NCBI GenBank assembly: GCA_934167305.1
Contig: CAKPKQ010000006.1
Span: 1-56,910, forward strand
Direction of reading: 5' to 3'
DNA: 56,910 bases
Origin: an uncultured Clostridia bacterium
Lineage (GTDB): Bacteria > Bacillota > Clostridia > TANB77 > CAG-508
The translations under genes and the position numbers were made by a program. A model generated the notes under the pieces. That model was not told where the DNA came from and made no database searches. It worked only from the letters and a program-made list of their open reading frames with translations. Positions 50,578 to 56,910 of this stretch are shown piece by piece; positions within the stretch are counted from its first letter, which is position 1, and each line of letters begins with the position of its first letter.

Positions 50578-52371
50578 TTATTCGCTTAATTTTTTCTTTA
50601 TATTTTTTGCTAAATTTTCTGTAATTCCTGATACTTCTGTCAATTCTTCTATACTTGCATTTTGTATGTTGTTTATAGTTTTAAATTTCTTTAATAAAGC
50701 CTTTTTCTTTGCTTCTCCTATTCCATCCACTTCATCTAAAACAGAATGAGTTGTTTGTTTATCTCTTAATTGTCTATGATAATTTATTGCAGTATCATGT
50801 ATATTATCTTGAAAATTTGTAATTACCTTCATTAAATTTTCAGATAATTCAAATTCATTTTTATTTTCGTCTATAAGTGCTCTTGTGCTATGTTTGTCAT
50901 CTTTTACCATTCCATATACAGGTATAGATAAGCCTAGTTCTTTAATAGCTTGTTTGGTTGCTCTTATTTGTGTAATTCCTCCATCTGCAAATATTACATC
51001 TGGAAAATCACCAAATGCTCCATTGGAGTTATCTATTGAATGAAGCAATCTTCTTTTTACTACTTCTTGCATACATTTAGGGTCATCTTGACCTACCACT
51101 GTCTTTATTTTAAATTTTCTTGATAAATTTTTTTTAAGTTCTCCATCTTTTAGTACACACATTGAAGCGACCATAAATTGCCCTGATAAATTCGATATAT
51201 CATACCCTTCAATTTTTCTAGGTAATTTATCTAATTTTAACACTTCTTTTAGTTCATTTACAACACTGTACTTTTCTTTTTCTTTGTTCATTATAGTAAT
51301 TTTAGCATTGTTTTCTGCCATCTCAACTAGTCTTAGTTTTTCTCCTTTTTGAGGTACTTTTATTTCTACCTTATGACTTGAATTTTCTGAAAGTAATTGC
51401 TCTAATATTTCTTTATCTTCAATTGCTTCTTTTATCATAATTTTATTTGGTAAAAACACATCATTTATGTAATATTGTTTAATAAAACTTGATAAAATTT
51501 CTGCATCTGATTCATCTTGCAATCCATCAAAAAAGTAATGATGTCTTTCTATCATTTTACTATTACGAATTAAAAATATTTCGATACATACTTGAGTTTG
51601 CCCTTTTGCTACTCCTATTACATCAATATCATGTTCTGATATATTTGAAACCTTTTGTCTTTCTTCTGTAATTCTTTGAATAGCATATTTTTTATCTCTT
51701 AACTCTGCTGCTTTTTCAAATTCTAATTTTTCTGCCGCTTCTTTAATATCTTTATCAAGCTCTTTCATTATTTGGTTTGTATTGCCTTCCAATAGGCTAA
51801 TAATTTGATTTATTTCTTTTCTATAATCTTCTTTTGAAATTTTACCAATACAAGGACCAGAACATTTTTTTATATGATAATTCAAACATGCTCTACCTTT
51901 ATATTTAAATGTTTTACATTGCCTAATTTTATATTTTGAATTTATAAAATCTAGCATTGCTTTTGCACTACCACTATTGGCATATGGTCCAAAATATCTT
52001 GCACCATCATTTAGTATTCTTCTAGTTAAGTATATGTTTGGGAATTCTAGCTTTGTGTTTACTTTGATATATGGGTATGTTTTGTCGTCTTTTAATAAAA
52101 CATTGAATTTTGGCATATTCTTTTTTATTAAGTTACACTCTAAAATAAGTGCCTCTGATTCGTTATCTGTAACAATATATTCAAAGTGATCTATTAGAGA
52201 CACCATATTTTCAATTCTTTTTGTTTTATTATTTTTTCTAAAATATTGCCTTACTCTATTTTTCAAAGAAATTGCTTTACCAACATATATAATCTTGTCA
52301 TCTTTGTCATGCATAATATACACACCTGGTTTGCTAGGCAACTTTTTTAGCTCTTCTTCTATATTAAACAC
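50578..52371 (-). CDS. uvrC: Excinuclease ABC subunit C
   Basis: UvrC makes both incisions in nucleotide excision repair. The N-terminal GIY-YIG domain is seen in KPGVYIMHDKDDKIIYVGKA. A cysteine-containing segment (CLNYHIKKCSGPCIG) and the UVR motif (KLEFEKAAELRDKKYAI) follow. The RNase H-like 3' nuclease domain shows EGYDISNLSGQ and FADGGITQIRA, and the tandem HhH lies near the C-terminus (VDGIGEAKKKALLKKF). The length of 597 residues is normal. The start codon is GTG. No uvrA or uvrB is nearby. Confidence 0.95.
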   Translation of the reverse strand: MFNIEEELKKLPSKPGVYIMHDKDDKIIYVGKAISLKNRVRQYFRKNNKTKRIENMVSLIDHFEYIVTDNESEALILECNLIKKNMPKFNVLLKDDKTYPYIKVNTKLEFPNIYLTRRILNDGARYFGPYANSGSAKAMLDFINSKYKIRQCKTFKYKGRACLNYHIKKCSGPCIGKISKEDYRKEINQIISLLEGNTNQIMKELDKDIKEAAEKLEFEKAAELRDKKYAIQRITEERQKVSNISEHDIDVIGVAKGQTQVCIEIFLIRNSKMIERHHYFFDGLQDESDAEILSSFIKQYYINDVFLPNKIMIKEAIEDKEILEQLLSENSSHKVEIKVPQKGEKLRLVEMAENNAKITIMNKEKEKYSVVNELKEVLKLDKLPRKIEGYDISNLSGQFMVASMCVLKDGELKKNLSRKFKIKTVVGQDDPKCMQEVVKRRLLHSIDNSNGAFGDFPDVIFADGGITQIRATKQAIKELGLSIPVYGMVKDDKHSTRALIDENKNEFELSENLMKVITNFQDNIHDTAINYHRQLRDKQTTHSVLDEVDGIGEAKKKALLKKFKTINNIQNASIEELTEVSGITENLAKNIKKKLSE

Positions 52372-52467
52372 CCTTAGTTTTCCCCCTTAGCATAATATAT
52401 ATTTTAGCATATTTTACTGTATTTTACAAGGTAAACTTAGGGTTGTGTCGATATAAAAAATAAAAAT

Positions 52468-52496
52468 TTGACACATTTTGTGTTTTATAGTAATAT
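52468..52496 (+). promoter_or_regulatory. Promoter of glmS
   Basis: TTGACA (52468-52473) and TAATAT (52491-52496) are 17 bases apart. Transcription would begin near 52503, about 50 bases before the glmS ribozyme. Confidence 0.8.
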
Positions 52497-52551
52497 ATTA
52501 AACTAAGGATGCAAATTTTAGAAATATTCTTTAGGAGGGTTGTACATATTT

Positions 52552-52642
52552 AGCGCCTGGACAATTATTTGTTGACGAGGTTAGGGCTTATCGAAAGACT
52601 CGGCGGATGGCTCTATGGTATGCGTTACTACCATTACATATT
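52552..52642 (+). ncRNA. glmS ribozyme (glucosamine-6-phosphate-responsive)
   Basis: The sequence AGCGCCTGGACAATTA, then TTGACGAGG, GGGCTTATCGAAAG and CTCGGCGGATGGCTC, matches the conserved core of the glmS self-cleaving riboswitch. The cleavage site is the A-G step at 52552/52553. A distal hairpin ATGGTATGCGTTACTACCAT closes the visible part. When glucosamine-6-phosphate binds, the RNA cuts itself and the downstream glmS message is degraded. It lies directly upstream of glmS, and the remainder of the 365-base gap (52372-52736) holds only the promoter and AT-rich sequence. Confidence 0.95.
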
Positions 52643-52736
52643 AGCAAAAAATTATAGTGATATAATGTAACAAATCTAATATGAGTACGCTTTAATTTGT
52701 ATGCCTTACTTTAAATTTTAAGGAGGTATATTTTTT

Positions 52737-54575
52737 ATGTGTGGCATTATAGGTTATATTGGAGACAAAAAGGCCACTCCAGTTTTAATAAATGGTTTAT
52801 TATGTTTAGAGTACAGAGGTTATGATTCTGCAGGTATTGCTGTTATTGAAGATGGCAAAATCACTGTAATGAAAGATAAAGGAAGAGTTGCAAATTTAGA
52901 GGCAATTGACGGTATTAATGATTTAAAATCTACTATTGGTATTGCTCATACAAGATGGGCAACTCATGGAAAACCTGCCCAAATAAATGCTCATCCACAT
53001 ATGGATAATAGCGGAGAATTCGCGGTTGTTCACAATGGTATTATTGAAAACTATAATGAATTAAGAGAATTTTTAGTTTCAAAAGGATATAGTTTTTTAT
53101 CACAGACAGATACAGAAATGATTCCTAATTTGATTCATTATTATTACACAAATGGTATAAATGATGATGACAAATTTTTAAGAGCTGTAAAATCAGCTGT
53201 TGATGATTTAAAAGGAAGCTATGGATTAGAAATTATTTCTAACCTATACCCTGATAGAGTCATTGTTGTTAGAAAAGATAGTCCTTTGGTTATAGGAAAA
53301 GGTAAAGGAGAAAACTTTATTGCATCAGACATTCCTGCTGCTTTAAAATATACCAAAGAATTTTATTTGTTAGATGACCAAGAATATGCTGTTGTTTACA
53401 AAGACCACATTGATTTTTATGATAATAGTTTAGCCCCTCATAGCAAAGCTATTAAAAATATTGAATGGGATGTTACTGCAGCTGAGAAAAATGGTTATGA
53501 AGATTATATGTTAAAAGAAATATTCGAGCAACCAACTGCAATTCGTGAGACCATTGGTTCTAGATTTAAACTTGGTGAAAAATGCAGTTTTGATGATATA
53601 GATATTTCAAAAGATTATTTAGAAAAAATAAATAAAATATATATTGTAGCTTGCGGTACGGCTATGCATGCAGGTTTAGTTGGAAAAAGTGCTATTGAAA
53701 AGCTTTGCAAAATTCCTACTGAAGTTGATATTGCTTCTGAGTTCCGTTACCGCGACCCAATAATAGATGACAAAACTCTATGTATATATATTAGTCAATC
53801 AGGTGAAACTGCTGATACAATTGCAGCTTTAAAACTTGCTAAAGCTAAAGGTGCTAAAACATTAGCTGTTTCAAACGTAATTGGAAGCTCAATTACTCGT
53901 GAAGCTGATTACACTATATATACTCATGCTGGTCCTGAAATTGCTGTTGCATCAACAAAAGCTTATACATCTCAAGTTGTTTTAATGGTAATTTTAGCAG
54001 TTTATTTTGCAGAGGTTTTGGGCTCTTGTGATGAAAACTATATTGAAGAGCTTAAGTCTGATATTTTAGATTTACCAGCTAAAGTTGAAACAATATTAGA
54101 TGAAATAAATACTGTTAAAGAATTTGCAAATAAGGTTTATACTGAGCATGATATGTACTTTTTAGGTAGAGGTACTGATTATAATGTTGCAATGGAAGGT
54201 TCTTTAAAATTAAAAGAAATTTCATATATTCATTCTGAGGCTTATGCTTCAGGTGAACTAAAACATGGACCTATTGCTTTAATTGAAAATGGAGTTACTG
54301 TAATTAGTATTTTAACAAACCCAGATTTAGTTGAAAAATCTATTAGTAATATTCAAGAAGTTATCACAAGAGGTGCAAAAACATTAATTATTACAAATCA
54401 AAAATTACCAAATAATTCATTTAATTATATTATAAATATACCTGATACTAATAGTTTAATTTCTCCTATTCTTTCGGTTATTCCTTTACAATTACTTGCA
54501 TATTATATTGCAAAAAATAAAGGATTAGATGTTGATAAACCAAGAAATTTAGCTAAATCAGTTACAGTTGAATAA
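52737..54575 (+). CDS. glmS: Glutamine-fructose-6-phosphate aminotransferase (isomerizing)
   Basis: Makes glucosamine-6-phosphate from fructose-6-phosphate and glutamine, the first step to UDP-GlcNAc for cell wall synthesis. The N-terminal class II glutamine amidotransferase domain starts MCGIIGYIG with the catalytic cysteine 2, and has YRGYDSAGIAV and THGKPAQINAHPH. Two SIS domains follow (IVACGTAMHAGLVGK, ISQSGETADTIAAL, SEAYASGELKHGPIAL). It ends with the conserved DKPRNLAKSVTVE. The length of 612 residues is normal. AAGGAGG precedes the ATG. Confidence 0.97.
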   Translation: MCGIIGYIGDKKATPVLINGLLCLEYRGYDSAGIAVIEDGKITVMKDKGRVANLEAIDGINDLKSTIGIAHTRWATHGKPAQINAHPHMDNSGEFAVVHNGIIENYNELREFLVSKGYSFLSQTDTEMIPNLIHYYYTNGINDDDKFLRAVKSAVDDLKGSYGLEIISNLYPDRVIVVRKDSPLVIGKGKGENFIASDIPAALKYTKEFYLLDDQEYAVVYKDHIDFYDNSLAPHSKAIKNIEWDVTAAEKNGYEDYMLKEIFEQPTAIRETIGSRFKLGEKCSFDDIDISKDYLEKINKIYIVACGTAMHAGLVGKSAIEKLCKIPTEVDIASEFRYRDPIIDDKTLCIYISQSGETADTIAALKLAKAKGAKTLAVSNVIGSSITREADYTIYTHAGPEIAVASTKAYTSQVVLMVILAVYFAEVLGSCDENYIEELKSDILDLPAKVETILDEINTVKEFANKVYTEHDMYFLGRGTDYNVAMEGSLKLKEISYIHSEAYASGELKHGPIALIENGVTVISILTNPDLVEKSISNIQEVITRGAKTLIITNQKLPNNSFNYIINIPDTNSLISPILSVIPLQLLAYYIAKNKGLDVDKPRNLAKSVTVE

Positions 54576-54581
54576 AATATT

Positions 54582-54612
54582 ATACGAGCATTGCAATTTG
54601 CAATGCTCGTAT
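54582..54612 (+). terminator. glmS terminator
   Basis: ATACGAGCATTGCAA and its complement, centred on one base, form a 15-bp palindrome followed by TTTGTG. It lies 6 bases after the glmS stop codon. Confidence 0.82.
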
Positions 54613-54615
54613 TTG

Positions 54616-54650
54616 TGCCAATTGAATTTTAGAGTTTTGGCACGCTTTTT
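54616..54650 (+). terminator. Second plus-strand terminator after glmS
   Basis: GTGCCAA and TTGGCAC, 13 bases apart, are followed by GCTTTTTTAC. It may back up the first terminator. Confidence 0.7.
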
Positions 54651-54728
54651 TACTATTCGACAAGGTTAAGTTTCCTTGAGCTGTGTGGGTTGCGAAGCAC
54701 CTCTGTACATATGGCGAAACCACTTTTC

Positions 54729-55100
54729 TTATAACTCTATTCCCTTTGCTCTTAGTTCTCCCATTCTCCACAATTTTAACGTCATTCCAGCATCAAACGA
54801 AAATATAGGATCTTTTTCATTTCTTGCTATTTCATCTAACACTTCTTCTGCTCTTTTTTCATTAATTTTTAATATTAAACAGTTTGCCGCTATTAATGTA
54901 CGCAAAGATACATTTTCATTTTCTAATAATTCACCAAATACCTCCTTTGCTAAGACTTTATCTTTTGCAAGTTCGTAAAACAGCTTTTCCATCTTATCAA
55001 AAGCCCTATTTCCTCTTCTATAGTTTCCTTTTAACATAGATTCATATCTTATTTTTCCATATTTTCTATATTCACTTATTATTTTTTCTTTATCTAACAT
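54729..55100 (-). CDS. DUF2019-like helical repeat protein, copy 1
   Basis: A small (123 residues) all-helical protein. The patterns LIAANCLILKINEKRAEEVLDEIA and SFDAGMTLKLWRMGEL fit DUF2019, an ARM/HEAT-like domain of unknown function that I know mainly from name and pattern. It has no signal peptide or membrane helix. It lies 10 bases downstream of the DUF4259-like gene, and GGGGGATAT precedes the ATG. A close paralogue is encoded at 56436-56807. An immunity or adaptor role is possible but unproved. Confidence 0.75.
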   Translation of the reverse strand: MLDKEKIISEYRKYGKIRYESMLKGNYRRGNRAFDKMEKLFYELAKDKVLAKEVFGELLENENVSLRTLIAANCLILKINEKRAEEVLDEIARNEKDPIFSFDAGMTLKLWRMGELRAKGIEL

Positions 55101-55110
55101 ATATCCCCCA

Positions 55111-56313
55111 CTAGTTCCAATTTATTTGAAATGGATTTTGATACTCATATTTTTCTATTTTTTCTTTTAGCTCATCTAATACTTTTAATTTTTCTTCTTT
55201 TTGTTCATCTTCTCTATTTAATATGATTTTTCTTAGCTCTTCTATTCTTTTGTATGCCTCCTGTTTTATTTTTTCATTTACTATTCCTACTGGATCACGT
55301 ACAAACCCACCTATCATCATTGAATCTACTAATGCAATATATAGTAATGGATCTGTTTTTACTATTGCCCCTTCTGGTGGAGTAATTTTTAATTTTTCTT
55401 CATAATATACTGCCCTCATCAAAAATCTAATATGAGAATCCTCTTCATCTCTTGGATCAACTTCATGATATACTGGTTTTTTATTAGTTCCAAGGTTAAT
55501 TATCTTGTCTAAGAAATGTGTTTCTATATAGTCCCATCTCTGTATCGGGATATTATCTTTAATTGGATCTATATATTCATCTTTTGGTGTAGGCAAATTA
55601 TCAAAATTTCCTATATATATTAAATCTTCCTTATACACTTTCTGGGTAACTCTATACAATTCCACAATATATTTATGTCTCACATTGCCTTTGTTACTTA
55701 TTATCACATATTCTAATTTCGCTATTTCTTCTTTACTTTTAGGTAATATGTCTGTATCTGTTATTTGTATATAAACCCACGCAATGCTTGAATTTTGATG
55801 GTATACCCCTTCACCTACTTTTCTAAACAAGAGGTATCTTCCATATATACCTAGTTTTTTTGCCTTTTCTCCTTTTAGCTGATATGCATATATATCTCCT
55901 ATATTCCATATATATTTATTTTTTACTTTATTTGGTTTTTGTTGTTTAAACTTTTTTTCTTTTGGCATTTCTGAATTTAATTTATTTTTTAATTTTTCTA
56001 ATTCTTTTTCTCTTTTTACTATATCTTTGCTATTTTCACTTTCTTGCTTCCATTTTTTTAAGTCTTTCTCTATACTTTGCAATGCTTTATTTTTTACTTC
56101 ATCTGTCATTTTTCCTAAATTCCACATTGTGTCAGCAAGTACCATCCAAAATACTGTTTCTTCATCATTATCTTCTATTTCTTCTTTATATTCTTGCTTT
56201 ATTTGTTCTAGTGCTTCTTTATTCTCTATCCCCTTTTTTAGTTTTTCTATATATTCTTCTTTTAAGTCTAATGCTAAATCATTTTCATATAGTTTTGTTC
56301 CCCATGTTCCCAT
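55111..56313 (-). CDS. DUF4259-like N-terminal domain protein, 400 residues
   Basis: The start MGTWGTKLYENDLALDLKEEY resembles DUF4259-type proteins (MGxWGxxxxxND pattern). A helical region, a long lysine/glutamate-rich linker (about residues 85-130) and a second domain follow, the latter beginning IWNIGDIYAYQLKGEKAKKLGIYGRYL. The C-terminal third is helical, ending YEYQNPFQINWN. The protein is soluble and its function is unknown. The ATG at 56313 with GGAGG upstream is preferred over one at 56325. It is followed by the DUF2019-like gene, and the pair is partly repeated at the right edge. Confidence 0.75.
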   Translation of the reverse strand: MGTWGTKLYENDLALDLKEEYIEKLKKGIENKEALEQIKQEYKEEIEDNDEETVFWMVLADTMWNLGKMTDEVKNKALQSIEKDLKKWKQESENSKDIVKREKELEKLKNKLNSEMPKEKKFKQQKPNKVKNKYIWNIGDIYAYQLKGEKAKKLGIYGRYLLFRKVGEGVYHQNSSIAWVYIQITDTDILPKSKEEIAKLEYVIISNKGNVRHKYIVELYRVTQKVYKEDLIYIGNFDNLPTPKDEYIDPIKDNIPIQRWDYIETHFLDKIINLGTNKKPVYHEVDPRDEEDSHIRFLMRAVYYEEKLKITPPEGAIVKTDPLLYIALVDSMMIGGFVRDPVGIVNEKIKQEAYKRIEELRKIILNREDEQKEEKLKVLDELKEKIEKYEYQNPFQINWN

Positions 56314-56435
56314 TTTTACCTCCACCTTTTCTATTATTTATATTCTACTATATTGTTTACCAATCAGTCAATTTTATATAAACTAGAGATAGCACCAATT
56401 TATTTAAACACCTTTATATTCTAGCATAATATAAT

Positions 56436-56807
56436 TTATGAATTTATTCCTTTTGCTTTAAGTTCTCCTTCTCTCCATACTTTTAATGTCATTCTAGCGT
56501 TAAGTGAAAATATACCATATTTTTCACTATTAGCAATTTCTTTAAGCACTTCTTCTGCTCTTTTTTCATTAATTTTTAATATCAAACATTCTGCTGCTAT
56601 TGATATTCTTAATTCAACATTTTCATTTTCTAATAATTCATCAAATATTTCTTTTGCTAAAACTTTATCTTTCGATAATTCTTTAAATAACTTGTCTCTT
56701 TTTCTTCCTGCTCTATTTCCTCTTCTATAATTTCCATCTAATGTAGTTTCATACATTATTTTTCCATACTTTATATATTTACTTATTATTTCTTCTTTAT
56801 CTAACAT
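56436..56807 (-). CDS. DUF2019-like helical repeat protein, copy 2
   Basis: A paralogue of the protein at 54729-55100 with the same length and the same blocks: EKRAEEVLKEIANSEK, ARMTLKVWREGEL. Divergence is spread across the protein, for example in the loop RRGNRAGRKRDKLFKEL. It is preceded by GGGGGATAT and lies 16 bases after a DUF4259-like reading frame. Both copies therefore belong to a tandem duplication of the gene pair. Confidence 0.75.
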   Translation of the reverse strand: MLDKEEIISKYIKYGKIMYETTLDGNYRRGNRAGRKRDKLFKELSKDKVLAKEIFDELLENENVELRISIAAECLILKINEKRAEEVLKEIANSEKYGIFSLNARMTLKVWREGELKAKGINS

Positions 56808-56823
56808 ATATCCCCCACTAGTT

Positions 56824-56910
56824 TCAATTTATCTGAAATGGATTTTGATACTCATATTTTTCTATTTTTTCTTTTAGCTCATCTAATACTTTTAATTTTT
56901 CTTCTTTTTG
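56824..56910 (-). CDS. DUF4259-like protein, copy 2 (C-terminal end only)
   Basis: The last 28 codons encode EEKLKVLDELKEKIEKYEYQ then NPFQIN, nearly identical to the C-terminus of the protein at 55111-56313, but ending two residues earlier at a TGA. The gene is cut by the right edge of the window. It shows that the duplicated unit includes both genes. Confidence 0.8.
   Translation of the reverse strand, partial: QKEEKLKVLDELKEKIEKYEYQNPFQIN

Noticed and set aside
54580..54771. A 63-residue minus-strand reading frame between glmS and the DUF2019-like gene
   Set aside because: It spans two plus-strand terminators and overlaps the 3' end of the DUF2019-like gene, with no domain and no good ribosome site.

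Overview
The window is AT-rich DNA that reads as the chromosome of an anaerobic, spore-forming Clostridia-type Firmicute, probably an uncultured gut lineage. Evidence: a T-box leader, a glmS ribozyme, sporulation genes (yqfC, yqfD, a pdaA-like deacetylase, splB), a clostridial AdhE, an electron-bifurcating-type [FeFe] hydrogenase (HydABC), an agr peptide quorum-sensing locus and small type I toxin genes. No prophage, transposase, tRNA or rRNA gene was recognised. Most genes lie on the minus strand.

Layout, left to right. 1-4030: part of a palindromic repeat, then aspS-gatC-gatA (minus) behind a T-box leader whose specifier loop reads GAAC (Glu/Asn codons) and not Asp. 4024-8040: a pseudopilin-like/FGE-like surface protein with a probable 3' frameshift, and adhE. 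8180-9890: two divergent poorly known genes, one a putative HExxH metallopeptidase. 9888-13434: an NADPH-dependent oxidoreductase, family-4 uracil-DNA glycosylase, LD-carboxypeptidase and PgeF. 13440-17660: addB flanked by two candidate type I toxin-antitoxin loci. 17672-23213: OGG, a two-component system, spore photoproduct lyase and an exported or membrane protein. 23408-31600: a large double-HTH regulator, then trmB, a lipid kinase, plsC, rng, pth and an acetyltransferase, several of them bordered by GGGGACG palindromic repeats. 29971-32837: a TagB/TagF-like transferase and a glycosyltransferase for a surface polymer. 32975-45015: recO-yqzL-era and ybeY-dgkA/PAP2 clusters, with hydA-GNAT-hydB-hydC lodged between era and dgkA, then an unknown gene, yqfD, yqfC and pdaA. 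45197-48296: agr locus (LytTR regulator and sensor kinase on plus; AgrB and an unlisted 39-residue AgrD on minus; shared terminator). 48443-52371: pseudouridine synthase, RNA methyltransferase, a palindromic element, a small membrane protein and uvrC. 52468-54612: promoter, glmS ribozyme and glmS. 54729-56910: a tandem duplication of a DUF4259-like/DUF2019-like gene pair that runs off the right edge.

The least ordinary content is in the intergenic DNA. First, a candidate type I toxin locus (17259-17605) has a separate small RNA, from its own promoter, that carries a near-copy of the complement of the toxin start region. Second, a second toxin locus (13450-13790) has a bidirectional terminator and near-identical 5' ends on both RNAs. 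Third, a three-copy palindromic element has stems that differ between copies but stay complementary. Fourth, other palindromic elements occur, some of which supply the last codons of trmB and a lipid kinase gene. All functional statements come from reading the sequence and family knowledge; no database search was run.
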